Assembly: GCF_900302475.1 (NCBI RefSeq)
Contig: NZ_OMOQ01000001.1
Span: 558,001-622,000, forward strand
Reading direction: 5' to 3'
DNA: 64,000 nucleotides
Source: Defluviimonas aquaemixtae
Lineage (GTDB): Bacteria > Pseudomonadota > Alphaproteobacteria > Rhodobacterales > Rhodobacteraceae
Under the pieces are notes generated by a model. It ran no database searches and was not told the DNA's origin. It worked only from the letters and a program-made list of their open reading frames with translations. This document shows, piece by piece, positions 1-9,303 of the stretch. Position 1 is the first letter of the stretch. Each line of letters starts with the position of its first letter. A program made the position numbers and the translations under genes.

Positions 1-3000
1 TGGTTCTGGTAACGTCCGCCGGACGGCAGCAGTGGCGGCTGCGGCACCGTGGGCTGCACCCGAAGCGCGATGTCGATCTGGCACGTCGCCCCCGCCGCGA
101 GCGTGAAGCCCGAAGCCACGGTCTGCGCGCCCGCGCCATTGAAGCCGCCGTTGAGCCCGCCGCAGGTGCCGGATGGCCCGGAGAGCATCGTGTACGTGCC
201 GCGCGCCAGCGGGTCCGTCGCGGGTGCGCCAACCGAAGCATGCGTGCCGAAGAACGGCGCGGCCCCGGCCAGCGGATCGCTGACCTGCATGGCATTCAGC
301 GCCTCGAGGCTGAAGTTCGTGACGTTCAGACGGAATGTCACGTTGAACGATCCGTCGGCATTCGGCGTCGGCCCGGATTGCACCGCCTTGGCGATGCCGA
401 CGCGCGCCGTCGGCACCACGGCGAACAGATAGCCCGTCGCGGCGGTGTTGGAGGGGAGCGAGACGCCAGCGATCGTTGTCGGCGTAGCGCTTCCGCCCGC
501 CGTACCGGGCGTATTGGTGCCGTTTGTCACGTTCGCGGCGGAAACCGTCCCGCGCGTCACCGTGTAGGTGCCCTGCGGCACGTAGTTGAAGACATAGCTG
601 CCATTCGGCTGCGTGGTCACGGTCTGCGTAATCGGCGCTCCGTCGAAGGCTGTTCCGGTCAGCGTCATCGTGACGCCGCCCAGACCCGTATCGCCTGGGC
701 CGTTGATCGCGCCGTTATCGTTGAAATCGTAGAAGACGGTGCCGGCAAGAGATGAGGAGTCGACGCCGACGTTGCCGGAATTGCTGTTGTTGGCCGGATT
801 CACATCGAGCGATGAGGTCGCAACCGAGGCGGTGTTGGTGAAACTCTGCGGCAGGCTCGAGACCGCGATAACGCGCACCGGCACGGTTATGTTGACGACC
901 GCGCCGCTGGTCATCGTGCCCAGATCGCAGGTAAAGGCGGTGCCGCCGGAAGCGCCCGTGCACGACGTCGCGCTGGCGCTGCCGGATGCGACGGCTGCGC
1001 TCGGATTGCCGGTAAGCTGCATGTTGGCAGGCAGCGTGTCCGAGACAAGGACGTTGTCGGCCTCATCCAGACCCGGTCCGGTGTTGTTGCGCACGACGAT
1101 CACGAAGTTGAACGGATCGCGCAGGTTGACCGGGTTGGACGAGGGCGTCTTGCTGACGACCTGGACATCGGCCTTGGTGCGCACGGTGGTGTTCTCGATA
1201 TCGGAGTTGTTCAACGGATCGGTGTCGAAACCCGCCGCGATCTCGTCCGATGTGATCGAGACCTGGTTCGAAGCCGTACCCTTCGCGTCGCCGCGCGCGG
1301 TGATGGTGATGACGCGGCTCTGACCAGAGGGGATCGTCGCGAAAGAGCAGGTCAGCGTGCCGCCGAGGGAATTGGCCGCTGGCACCGAAGAGCATACTCC
1401 GCCGGCCGGAACCGTATGTGACTGGTAGGAAATCAGCGCAGGCGGCATCTGGTCGGTCACGACCACATTCTCGGCCGAGGATGGTCCATTGTTGGTGACC
1501 GTCAGGCTGTAGACGGTGAGGTCGCCCACCGCGACTGGGTCGACGCTTTCGGTCTTGCCAACCTGGAGGTCGAGAGCCGGGTTGGCAACAGGTGTCGCGC
1601 GTGAGACGGAGTTGTTGGTCGTATCGGTTTCCGGCGTCGATGTCGTCACCGCGGCATTGTTCGTGATCGTCGTGCCGCGGGTGACGTTGTTGGGGCGGAC
1701 CACGATGGTAATCGTCTGCTGCGCGCCGTTGGAGATGGTGCCGAGGTTGCAGATGACGGCGTTGTTGCCCGGCCCGGTGGTCGAATTCGCCGCCGGCGCG
1801 GCGGAGCAGCTGCCAGTGGAAGGCGTCGCGGAGATGAAGGTCAGCCCGGCTGGAAGCGTGTCGGTGACGGTCACGTTGTCAGCCGCGCTCAGACCGTTCG
1901 CGAGGTTCTGCGCAGTCACGACATAAGTCAGGTTCTGCCCGGCCACAGCCGTGGCCGGGCTCGCGGTCTTCTGCACCGTCACATCTGCACGCGGCGTCAC
2001 CATATAGGAGGCAGTCCCGGTGTTGTTGCCGAGGTTCGGATCCGCCGTTGCGGTCGAGGTTGCATTGGCGCTGTTCGTGCGGCTGCCCGCATTGCCGCCG
2101 GGGCGAACCTGCACGGTCACGACCGGACAGGTCGACCCGGCGGTGCAGACCGGAAGCGTTGCGATGGAGCAGTTGAGGCGGCGGGTGGTCGAACCCGCCG
2201 CGCTGCTGGAACAGCTCACGCCCGAAGCGGCGTTGGCGGCGACGCTGACGCCGACGAAACCGGCCCCGGTCGCTCCGGCATTGCTGTTGATGAGCCCGGT
2301 CAGGTTGTCGGTCACGTTGACGTTTGCCGATGGCTGCGGCCCGGCATTCACCACCTCTATCGCAAAGGTCTCGATGTCGCCCGCGACTACCGAGCCCGGC
2401 GACGCGGATTTCGTCACCGAGATGTCAGCCGAATTGGGGCCGGTAGAGCCGGTGACGCTATAGGTGGCGGTATCGTTCGCCGTATTGGTGTCGGCGATGT
2501 TGGCGTTTGGTGAACTGACGGTCATGCCGTTGACAATGCTGCCCGTGCCGGTCGCCGTCGTGGTCAGTGTGACTGCGGGCGTCGTTGCGCCCGGCGCAAG
2601 CGGCGCGCCGGAGGTATAGACCCGCTGACAGGTGATCGACGCCGGTCCGACGACGCTCGCGGCAGGCAAACAGGTCCAGCCGTTAAGGCCGTAACTCGTG
2701 ACGGTCAGTCCGGCAGGAAGGCTGTCGGTCATCACAGCGGTGCCGAAGAAGGCTGCATTGCCGACGTTCGAGGTGCTGATCGAGAAGTTGTAGCTGTTGC
2801 CGACCACGACCAGCGCCGGGCTTGGCCCGGACTTGTTCGCGCGCAGGTCGACAACCGGAGCGGTGATCGTCGCGCCGCCGTCGTTCGCGCTGTTGTTGGT
2901 CAGGTTTGGGTCGGCAGGGCCGGCCGAGGCGATTGTCGCCGTGTTGGTTGTCGCCGGCGGCGTCCCCGCGCTTGCCGCGGTTGCGTTGATGACGATGTTG

Positions 3001-4241
3001 CCGAGCGAGACGTTCGCGCCAGCCGCCCCGCCGCTGGCGCGGATGCAGGTGACGGTCTGGCCGGCGGTCGAACAGCTCCAGCCCGGCGCGGAGATGGCGC
3101 CCAGGGTATAGTTGGCGGGAACCGTGTCCGTCACCGTCAGCCCGGTCGGCGTGTCGCCGGTGTATCGCGGCGTCAGATTGAAGGTGACGGGCGCACCTAC
3201 CAGAAGCGTGCCGCCGGGCGAGCGGCTCTTACCGATTGACACGTCGCTGCCGCCGGTGATGGTCGTGGCCGCGGTCGCGGTGTTGTTGGCCGGAATCGGA
3301 TCGGTGGGTGAGACGTTAATGACGCTCGCCGCCGCCGTAACGGTGGAGCCGCCGGCTGCGGAGATCTGGCCGCTGAAGGTCCGCGTGACGCTTGCCCCCG
3401 ACGCGATCGGTCCTGCGATCACGCAGGAATAGGTCGAAGCCGACTGCGTGCAACCCGACGGCGGCGTGACATTGGTGACGCCGCTCGGAATCGGGAAACT
3501 GAATGTGAAGGACGTGGCCGTGTTCGGACCGCTGTTGGTGGCGATCAGGTCGTAGCTTACCGTGCTGCCCGACGACGCCGTCGCGGGGCCGCTGATGTTC
3601 AGGCTGAAATCCGAACCGGCCTGAACGGTGGTGTTCTCGGTCGCTGCGTTGTTAGCGCTATTCACGTCGCCGGCCGTCGGGACGCTTGCCTGAAGCCCGA
3701 CGGTGCCGGAGACGGTGGTCCTGACGCCCAGCGTCAGGCCAGTGGTAGCGTCGACGACGAGTGGCGGCACGTTGCAGGTCACGGCGATGCCGCCCGGACC
3801 GGCGACGCCTGTCGGTATCGGCGCACACCCGGTGATTCCGCCTGTCGCGGTCAGAAGCTGCGTCGTTGGCGGCACGACGAGATTGAGAGTCGTCGCCGGC
3901 GCGGCCCCGGTGCCGTTGTTGTCCACCCGGACGTTATAGGTGATGGTCCCGCCGGCCGCGATCGGGTCCGAACCGATGTCGTCAAGGTTGAGGACCCAGT
4001 CCACGACCTGTGCTTCGACCCGGCCCGAACCCCCGCATGTCGCCGCGAACGCGGCGAAAATCAGAACGAAACCACGAAGAACGGCCGACAACGACCGGCG
4101 ACCACCAAGTGTGGGCTGACTCTCGCGATGGTTGAGAATTGCAGTTATCGAGGAGGGATGTCCACAACACCAACGACGAGCAATAGCAACCAATGCGAAC
4201 AAAACACACATCCCCCACGAAGCGAATCGTACGTCGAACAT
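1..4241 (-). CDS. Giant secreted DUF11-repeat protein with a Cna-B-like domain (partial, 3' end outside window)
   Basis: One reading frame stays open on the minus strand from 4241 to the window edge (1,413 codons), so the C-terminus is missing. After a signal-peptide-like hydrophobic stretch and Ala-Gln (about 4085-4010) come about eight DUF11 units. Each begins with a motif like ADVTVQKTASP and ends near D(P)NxxNN; units begin near 4000, 3620, 3250, 2850, 2430, 1995, 1580 and 1190. A Cna-B/SdrD-like domain follows at about 740-520 (GTVFYDFNDNG ... GLGGVTMTL), then another DUF11-like unit. Such proteins are typically cell-surface or secreted, often adhesive; no enzymatic function is implied. 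The start is uncertain: ATG at 4241, ATG at 4211 (GGGGG immediately upstream), or TTG at 4091, directly before the signal peptide. Codons upstream of 4091 have unusually low G+C at third positions, which favours the later start. Confidence 0.85.
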   Translation of the reverse strand, partial: MFDVRFASWGMCVLFALVAIARRWCCGHPSSITAILNHRESQPTLGGRRSLSAVLRGFVLIFAAFAATCGGSGRVEAQVVDWVLNLDDIGSDPIAAGGTITYNVRVDNNGTGAAPATTLNLVVPPTTQLLTATGGITGCAPIPTGVAGPGGIAVTCNVPPLVVDATTGLTLGVRTTVSGTVGLQASVPTAGDVNSANNAATENTTVQAGSDFSLNISGPATASSGSTVSYDLIATNSGPNTATSFTFSFPIPSGVTNVTPPSGCTQSASTYSCVIAGPIASGASVTRTFSGQISAAGGSTVTAAASVINVSPTDPIPANNTATAATTITGGSDVSIGKSRSPGGTLLVGAPVTFNLTPRYTGDTPTGLTVTDTVPANYTLGAISAPGWSCSTAGQTVTCIRASGGAAGANVSLGNIVINATAASAGTPPATTNTATIASAGPADPNLTNNSANDGGATITAPVVDLRANKSGPSPALVVVGNSYNFSISTSNVGNAAFFGTAVMTDSLPAGLTVTSYGLNGWTCLPAASVVGPASITCQRVYTSGAPLAPGATTPAVTLTTTATGTGSIVNGMTVSSPNANIADTNTANDTATYSVTGSTGPNSADISVTKSASPGSVVAGDIETFAIEVVNAGPQPSANVNVTDNLTGLINSNAGATGAGFVGVSVAANAASGVSCSSSAAGSTTRRLNCSIATLPVCTAGSTCPVVTVQVRPGGNAGSRTNSANATSTATADPNLGNNTGTASYMVTPRADVTVQKTASPATAVAGQNLTYVVTAQNLANGLSAADNVTVTDTLPAGLTFISATPSTGSCSAAPAANSTTGPGNNAVICNLGTISNGAQQTITIVVRPNNVTRGTTITNNAAVTTSTPETDTTNNSVSRATPVANPALDLQVGKTESVDPVAVGDLTVYSLTVTNNGPSSAENVVVTDQMPPALISYQSHTVPAGGVCSSVPAANSLGGTLTCSFATIPSGQSRVITITARGDAKGTASNQVSITSDEIAAGFDTDPLNNSDIENTTVRTKADVQVVSKTPSSNPVNLRDPFNFVIVVRNNTGPGLDEADNVLVSDTLPANMQLTGNPSAAVASGSASATSCTGASGGTAFTCDLGTMTSGAVVNITVPVRVIAVSSLPQSFTNTASVATSSLDVNPANNSNSGNVGVDSSSLAGTVFYDFNDNGAINGPGDTGLGGVTMTLTGTAFDGAPITQTVTTQPNGSYVFNYVPQGTYTVTRGTVSAANVTNGTNTPGTAGGSATPTTIAGVSLPSNTAATGYLFAVVPTARVGIAKAVQSGPTPNADGSFNVTFRLNVTNFSLEALNAMQVSDPLAGAAPFFGTHASVGAPATDPLARGTYTMLSGPSGTCGGLNGGFNGAGAQTVASGFTLAAGATCQIDIALRVQPTVPQPPLLPSGGRYQN

Positions 4242-4693
4242 CTATGGAGAGATGAAGAACGATCTCAAGCTTTTGTGATGTCGCCAAAACAGAAATTGCG
4301 TCATGCGACCCATATGAAACATAATGCTGCGCCGACCCGCTGATCCGCGCATTCTAATTGCTATTTTCCGCTCCGGGGATACGTGCGGCGCGCGGTCAGC
4401 TAATGGTCAGGGCTTTTGGCACACAATGCGTCATCCTCCCGATGGATCTCCGCAGATTCGCCGAGCTGCGCGGCGCCCAGCGCTAATTAGATCCGCGCCA
4501 AATGTCGCCTTAGGGTTGTGTCGTCTATGCCGGCACGCGCCAACCCAGTCGACGCCACTGGCGGGTCGGGGCCGCCCATACAACGGCCAATGGCCGCTAT
4601 GCGCGCTTCGCACCAGTTCGATCGTCGCGCAGCATTGGTCAGATTGGGCTCAAAGCGGTCATTCCGCCTCGGAGGCCGGGGAGTGTCCCCCGG
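4242..4693. other. Intergenic region, promoter side of the DUF11 gene
   Basis: About 450 bases lie between the 5' end of the DUF11 gene and the 3' end of the GST gene. The first 150 bases are A+T-richer than the surroundings and probably hold the promoter of the minus-strand DUF11 gene. Short open frames occur on both strands (for example 4324-4734 plus) but lack Rhodobacterales-like codon use and a ribosome binding site. No convincing gene, RNA or repeat was seen. Confidence 0.5.
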
Positions 4694-5353
4694 TCACGCC
4701 GGCTCGGCCAGCCGCCGTTCCCACATCGCCTTGAAGGCGGGCCTTGCGTGGCAGTTGGCGAGCCACTTGGCGACGGCGGGGTAAAGGTCGACCAGTCCCG
4801 GCTCGGCCTGGGCGTAGCGCACGATCTCGGCCATGTTGATGTCCGCCACGGTGAAGCGGCCGCCGACCATGTGGCCGTGTTCCCTCAGATGCGAATCGAG
4901 GACGGCGAGCGGGCGGCGGAGCCGTCCCGTCTCGGCGGTGATCTCAGCCTCTCCCCCGGGCGTCTTCGCCCGGCCCTCGGCATGGACGTACATGATGGCG
5001 AGTGCATGCGCCTCGATCGCGGTCATGCCGTAGAGCGCCCATTGCTCCATCAGCGCGGTCTCCTTGTCGTCGGCCGGGGCGAGCGCGCCGCCCCCCTTGC
5101 GCGCGATGTAGTGGTTCATCGCGAGCGATTCCGACAGGACGAAATCGCCGTCCTTCAGGACCGGCACCGCGCCCGCCGGGCTGACCGACAGGAAACCGGG
5201 CGACTGCGTGTTGAAAGGTGCGTTCTCGGCCTCGGGGTCGGGCAGGCGGTAGGCCTGGATCACCGGCACATGCTCGAACTCCATGTCGAATTCCTCGAGC
5301 AGCCAGAAATTGCGCGCGGCGCGGCTGCGGTAGACGCCGTAGATAGTGAGCAT
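4694..5353 (-). CDS. Glutathione S-transferase family protein
   Basis: This 219-residue protein has the two-domain GST layout. The thioredoxin-like N-terminal half begins MLTIYGVYRSRAARNFWLLEE and contains the cis-proline region GAVPVLKDGDFVLSESLA, where glutathione gamma-glutamyl contacts normally lie (E-S pair). The C-terminal helical half includes GRFTVADINMAEIVR, the conserved N-capping/hydrophobic-staple motif. It probably conjugates glutathione to electrophiles or acts as a glutathione-dependent peroxidase or reductase in the cytoplasm; the substrate is unknown. The start at 5353 is chosen for the GGAGG at good spacing; a longer frame to 5497 lacks family similarity. It stands alone between the DUF11 gene and a divergent cytochrome c gene. 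Confidence 0.85.
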   Translation of the reverse strand: MLTIYGVYRSRAARNFWLLEEFDMEFEHVPVIQAYRLPDPEAENAPFNTQSPGFLSVSPAGAVPVLKDGDFVLSESLAMNHYIARKGGGALAPADDKETALMEQWALYGMTAIEAHALAIMYVHAEGRAKTPGGEAEITAETGRLRRPLAVLDSHLREHGHMVGGRFTVADINMAEIVRYAQAEPGLVDLYPAVAKWLANCHARPAFKAMWERRLAEPA

Positions 5354-5555
5354 GGCGAGCCTCCGGATGTGAAGGGATGCCTTCATGGCTAACGCGAAGC
5401 GCGGGCGCTGGATAGTCCCCTTGGCGGTTTTGCCGGGGCTTCGGACGGGCGGCGAGGCAGGCTGAAGCGCAGACGGGCACCCCCTGATGCGCGTCAATGC
5501 GTCCGATCCGGGTTCAATCGAGACTGGGCTTGTTTTGGATGTGGAGGAGCAGAAT

Positions 5556-5969
5556 ATGCTGAAATCGATTTTCCATTCGACTATTGCGCTGGCGCTTTGC
5601 GTGACCGGGGCCGCAGCCCAGGATGCGGCGATCGGTCAGGAGATTTTCCAGGACCGCTGCGTCGTCTGTCACGGCGAGACCGGCGCGGGGGACGGGATCG
5701 TAGCCGAACTGTTCGATCAGAAGCCGCGTAACCTCACGACGCTCGCCAAGGATAACGGCGGGGTCTACCCCTTCGACGCAGTGTACCAGTCCATCGACGG
5801 CCGGCGCGAGATCACGGGGCACGGCTATTCCAAGATGCCGATCTGGGGTGAGTATTTCATGGCGCATGAGATGGCCGACCCGGCCAGCAATCCGCGAGAC
5901 GCGATGGCCGTCACGCAGGGCCGAATTCTCGCCGTCGTCTATTACCTGCAGTCTCTTCAGAGCGAATAG
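5556..5969 (+). CDS. Small periplasmic c-type cytochrome
   Basis: The 137-residue precursor has a signal peptide (residues 1-22, ending TGAAAQ) and one CxxCH heme site (CVVCH, residues 35-39). A later Met in YSKMPIWGEYF is a plausible second axial ligand. This is the pattern of a monoheme class I cytochrome c exported by Sec and matured by the Ccm system, acting as a periplasmic electron carrier. The start at 5556 has GGAGG a few bases upstream, whereas the longer frame from 5487 adds residues before the signal peptide. No partner oxidoreductase is adjacent, so its redox partner cannot be inferred. Confidence 0.85.
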   Translation: MLKSIFHSTIALALCVTGAAAQDAAIGQEIFQDRCVVCHGETGAGDGIVAELFDQKPRNLTTLAKDNGGVYPFDAVYQSIDGRREITGHGYSKMPIWGEYFMAHEMADPASNPRDAMAVTQGRILAVVYYLQSLQSE

Positions 5970-6058
5970 GGCCGAAAAACACTTCCTTTGACCCGGATCA
6001 AGGCTGATTTCCGCCCTGTACTGTATGCTTCGAACTCAAGTTGAGTGGAGGATGCCGC

Positions 6059-7147
6059 ATGGAGTCATCGCGACCGGCAAAGGGCGAGATCGAAGAGAAT
6101 GAAGCTGCGAAACCTGTCAAGAGCGATGCGCCGGCTTTAGAGGCGACGGTGGATTCGGTGGATGGCGCCACGACAGGCGAAGGCGTTAAGTCGTTTCCTG
6201 TGGTGGATTCCGACGCGATCCGTCACGCCTTCGAAAGCGGCCGCTATCCCTATGCGCGCAAGATGGCGCGCAAGACCTACGAGGCTGAGAAGGCGCGGCT
6301 TCAGGCAGAGCTTCTGAAGGTCCAGAAATGGGCGCTGGAGACCGGCCAGAAATTCGTGATCCTCTTCGAGGGCCGGGACGCCGCCGGCAAGGGCGGCACG
6401 ATCAAGCGTTTCATGGAACACCTGAACCCGCGCTTCGCCCGTGTGGTGGCGCTCAACAAGCCCTCGGAATCCGAGAAGGGCCAATGGTTCTTCCAGCGCT
6501 ACATCGAGCATCTGCCGACCGCGGGCGAAATGGTGTTCTACGACCGTTCCTGGTACAACCGCGCGGGCGTCGAGCGGGTCATGGGGTTCTGCTCGCCGAA
6601 CGAGTACCTCGAATTCATGCGTCAGGCGCCCGAGTTCGAACGGATGCTCGTCCGGTCGGGCATCCGGCTTTACAAATACTGGTTCTCCGTCACCCGGCCC
6701 GAGCAGCGCCGCCGCTTCGAGAGCCGCGAGACCGATCCCCTGAAGCGCTGGAAACTGTCGCCGATCGACAAGGCGTCCTTGGACAAGTGGGACGACTATA
6801 CCGAGGCCAAGGAGGCGATGTTCTTCTACACCGACACCGCCGATGCGCCCTGGTCGATCGTCAAGTCAAACGACAAGAAGCGCGCACGGCTGAACTGCAT
6901 GCGCCACTTCCTCGCCTCGCTCGACTATCCCGGAAAGGACTGCGAGATCGTGCAGGGGCCAGATGCTCTGATCGTCGGCCGGGCGACCCATGTCGTTCAT
7001 GGGTCGGATCACATCCTCGGGGCATCGCTGCATCCCGAGATGCGGCGCACGCCGCGCAATTCCGAAGCCAAGCCTGCCAGCCCACGCGCGCCCCGGCGCA
7101 AGGCGCCGTCCCCGAATGGCGGTGACGCCGGCGAGAAGACGCGCTGA
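6059..7147 (+). CDS. ppk2: Polyphosphate kinase 2 family protein
   Basis: This 362-residue protein matches PPK2, which transfers phosphate between polyphosphate and nucleotides. A Walker A motif (GRDAAGKGG, near residue 105) is followed by a Walker B-like segment (MVFYDRSWYNRAGVERVMG) and an Arg-rich lid (RRRFESRETDPLKRWKLS). Single-domain architecture and length fit class I PPK2 (nucleoside diphosphate phosphorylation). About 50 N-terminal acidic, low-complexity residues and a basic Pro-rich tail look disordered. ATG 6059 is preferred because GGAGG lies just upstream; a TTG at 6041 would be possible. A strong terminator follows directly, so it is probably monocistronic. Confidence 0.92.
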   Translation: MESSRPAKGEIEENEAAKPVKSDAPALEATVDSVDGATTGEGVKSFPVVDSDAIRHAFESGRYPYARKMARKTYEAEKARLQAELLKVQKWALETGQKFVILFEGRDAAGKGGTIKRFMEHLNPRFARVVALNKPSESEKGQWFFQRYIEHLPTAGEMVFYDRSWYNRAGVERVMGFCSPNEYLEFMRQAPEFERMLVRSGIRLYKYWFSVTRPEQRRRFESRETDPLKRWKLSPIDKASLDKWDDYTEAKEAMFFYTDTADAPWSIVKSNDKKRARLNCMRHFLASLDYPGKDCEIVQGPDALIVGRATHVVHGSDHILGASLHPEMRRTPRNSEAKPASPRAPRRKAPSPNGGDAGEKTR

Positions 7148-7154
7148 TTTCATT

Positions 7155-7194
7155 GGCATCTGCCGCCCGAAATTGCGGCAGATGCCTTGATTTT
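7155..7194 (+). terminator. Rho-independent terminator after ppk2
   Basis: A perfect 12-bp stem (GGCATCTGCCGC with GCGGCAGATGCC), an 8-base loop and the T-rich tail TTGATTTT lie eight bases after the ppk2 stop codon. Confidence 0.85.
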
Positions 7195-7321
7195 AGGTGC
7201 AGTGACCGCGCCACGCGGTCGCCTTTCCGCTTACGTTGCGGCATTGCCATTCCAATCTTGGACAACTGCCTCCATGTTTGCCGCGCCGCAGCAATGCGTG
7301 CGCAGAAACGGAGCTGAACTC

Positions 7322-7858
7322 ATGCCCGGCCCACTTCTCGCTGGTCTCGATCTGTCGGTCCGCTCTCCGGTGGACCTCGACTGCCGCCTGAATTTGGGCG
7401 CGCATCTTTTGCGGCTTGGCCCCGACTCGCGTCAGAACAGGTTCCTCAGCGCCACGTCGGACAGCGCGGTCTGGCGCTACGCCGAGACGACCGCTGCCGC
7501 CGCCGTCATCCATGCCTGGCGGCGGGGCCGCGTCGTGGGCATCGCCGAGGTCCATATCCGCCCCGGCCGCCGTCCCGTTGCTGAAATCGCCCTCTCGGTC
7601 GAGGAGGGCGACCGCGACGCGGGCATCGGCTCGGCCTTGTTCGACAAGGCGCTGAGGGAGTGCCGCAAGCGTGGCGTGTGGGAGATCTGGATCGTCTACC
7701 TGCGCACGAACGAGCCGATCCGCCGGATCTCGGAACGTGCGGGATTTACCCCGGTTCCCGACATGGACCCGGGCATCGTGCAATCCCATGTCGGCCGACC
7801 CCTGCCGCCCGAGGCTGCCGCCGCCCGCCGTCTCGACCCGCCCGGTCGCATTTCCTGA
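7322..7858 (+). CDS. GNAT-family N-acetyltransferase
   Basis: This 178-residue protein contains a GNAT fold. VVGIAEVHIRP gives the central beta strands, and EEGDRDAGIGSALFDKAL matches motif A, with the acetyl-CoA pyrophosphate-binding R/Q-x-x-G-x-G/A loop represented by RDAGIGSA. NEPIRRISERAGF corresponds to the conserved C-terminal helix and strand. It should acetylate an amine, small molecule or protein, but the substrate cannot be told. The start at 7322 is chosen for an upstream GGAG; an earlier in-frame ATG at 7274 is possible. It is followed 65 bases later by the MATE transporter gene on the same strand. Confidence 0.85.
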   Translation: MPGPLLAGLDLSVRSPVDLDCRLNLGAHLLRLGPDSRQNRFLSATSDSAVWRYAETTAAAAVIHAWRRGRVVGIAEVHIRPGRRPVAEIALSVEEGDRDAGIGSALFDKALRECRKRGVWEIWIVYLRTNEPIRRISERAGFTPVPDMDPGIVQSHVGRPLPPEAAAARRLDPPGRIS

Positions 7859-7923
7859 GCCCCGATTCCGGGCCCCAGCCGGCCAGTCTGGACGTTGCCC
7901 GCCGCCGGGCGTAAGGCACGGGG

Positions 7924-9303
7924 ATGACGGAACGGCTGACATACCGTGCCCATGTGCGGGCGCTTCTTGTGCTGGGTCTGCCGCTCGTCGGCTCGAACCT
8001 CGCGCAGATGATCCTGCATGTCACCGATACGGTGATGCTCGGCTGGTACGGGGTCGAGGCGCTGGCCTCGGTCGTCCTCGGCGCGTCGACCTTCTTCATC
8101 CTCTTCATTCTCGGCGCGGGCTACTCGATCGCCGTCGCGGGCATGGTCGCCTCCGCCCTCGGCCGGGGCGACGAAACCCAGGTCAGGCGCGACACCCGAA
8201 TGACGATGTGGCACTCGATTCTCTTCGGCGTCGTCGTCCTGCCGATCCTGTGGTGGTCGGGGCCGATACTCGTCCTGCTCGGACAGGATCCGGCCCTCGC
8301 GGCGCTCGCGCAGGACTATCTCAGGATCGCGGGGTTCGGGATGATCCCGGCGCTTCTCCTCAACACGCTCAAGAGCTACCTGTCGGCTCTTGAACGCACG
8401 CAGATCGTGCTCTGGGCGACGCTCTCGGGCGCGGTGGTGAACGTCGTTCTCAACTGGATGCTGATCTTCGGCAACTGGGGTGCGCCGGAACTCGGCGTGC
8501 GCGGCGCGGCGATCGCGACGCTGGTGACCCAGGTCGCAACCATGGCGATCCTGATGGTCTATGCGGCGCAAAAGCCCGAATTGGCGCGGTTTCACCTCTT
8601 TCAGCGCTTCTGGCGGCCGGACTGGCCCGCCTTCGCGCAGGTGTGGCGTCTCGGCTGGCCAGTGGGGCTCACCGGGCTCGCGGAAGGCGGACTCTTCAAC
8701 GCCTCGGCGCTGATGATGGGCTGGGTCGGCACAATCCAGCTTGCCGCGCACGGCATCGCGCTCGAGGTCGCGGCCCTCGCGTTCATGGTCCATCTCGGGC
8801 TCTCGAGCGCGGCAACGGTGCGGGCGGGCCGGGCAGAGGGCGAGCGGGACCTCAGAAAGCTGCGCGACGGGGCGGTGACGGCGATCGCGCTGTCGATGGT
8901 TTTCGGGCTTGTTGTGGTCGCGGTGTTCCTGACGCTGCCGGGGCCGATCGTGGGCCTCTTCCTCGACGAGACGAAGCCGGGTACCGACGCCATTCTTGCC
9001 TTCGGTGTCGTGCTTCTGGCGGTCGCGGCGCTTTTTCAGATGTTCGATGCGGCGCAGGTCATGGCACTCGGGCTCCTGCGCGGCGTGCAGGACACGCAGG
9101 GCCCTTTGTGGATCAGCGCGGTGAGCTACTGGATCATCGGCATCCCCGCGAGCTACGTCATGGCCTTCCCGATGGGGCTTGGCGGGGTCGGGCTGTGGCT
9201 CGGGCTCACGATCGGGCTCGCGGTCGCGGCGGTCCTTCTGACCTGGCGGTTCTGGGCGCGCTGGGGGCGCGGGGTTCCGGCAGGATGGGCGGTGAAGGCG
9301 TGA
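7924..9303 (+). CDS. MATE family efflux transporter
   Basis: The 459-residue integral membrane protein has about 12 hydrophobic segments in two homologous halves. Typical MATE features are the first-helix stretch LPLVGSNLAQMILHVTDTVMLGWYG and an LRIAGFGMIPALLLNTLKSYLSALERT segment between helices. MATE proteins export cationic drugs, metabolites or dyes in exchange for Na+ or H+. The sequence fits the NorM/DinF-like branch and gives no substrate. It may be cotranscribed with the preceding acetyltransferase gene. The reading frame is full length. Confidence 0.9.
   Translation: MTERLTYRAHVRALLVLGLPLVGSNLAQMILHVTDTVMLGWYGVEALASVVLGASTFFILFILGAGYSIAVAGMVASALGRGDETQVRRDTRMTMWHSILFGVVVLPILWWSGPILVLLGQDPALAALAQDYLRIAGFGMIPALLLNTLKSYLSALERTQIVLWATLSGAVVNVVLNWMLIFGNWGAPELGVRGAAIATLVTQVATMAILMVYAAQKPELARFHLFQRFWRPDWPAFAQVWRLGWPVGLTGLAEGGLFNASALMMGWVGTIQLAAHGIALEVAALAFMVHLGLSSAATVRAGRAEGERDLRKLRDGAVTAIALSMVFGLVVVAVFLTLPGPIVGLFLDETKPGTDAILAFGVVLLAVAALFQMFDAAQVMALGLLRGVQDTQGPLWISAVSYWIIGIPASYVMAFPMGLGGVGLWLGLTIGLAVAAVLLTWRFWARWGRGVPAGWAVKA

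Noticed and set aside
49..3939. A series of plus-strand open frames opposite the DUF11 gene
   Set aside because: Their sequences are Val/Pro/Ala/Arg-rich with no family features, while the minus strand has one continuous frame with clear DUF11 repeats; they are shadows of G+C-rich coding DNA.
1..4241. Possible CRISPR or tandem DNA repeats in the DUF11 region
   Set aside because: The periodicity is at protein-domain level (about 380-430 bases) with divergent DNA, not short direct repeats with spacers.
4128..4734. Small plus-strand frames in the DUF11/GST spacer
   Set aside because: No ribosome binding site, codon use or family resemblance; they overlap a probable promoter region.
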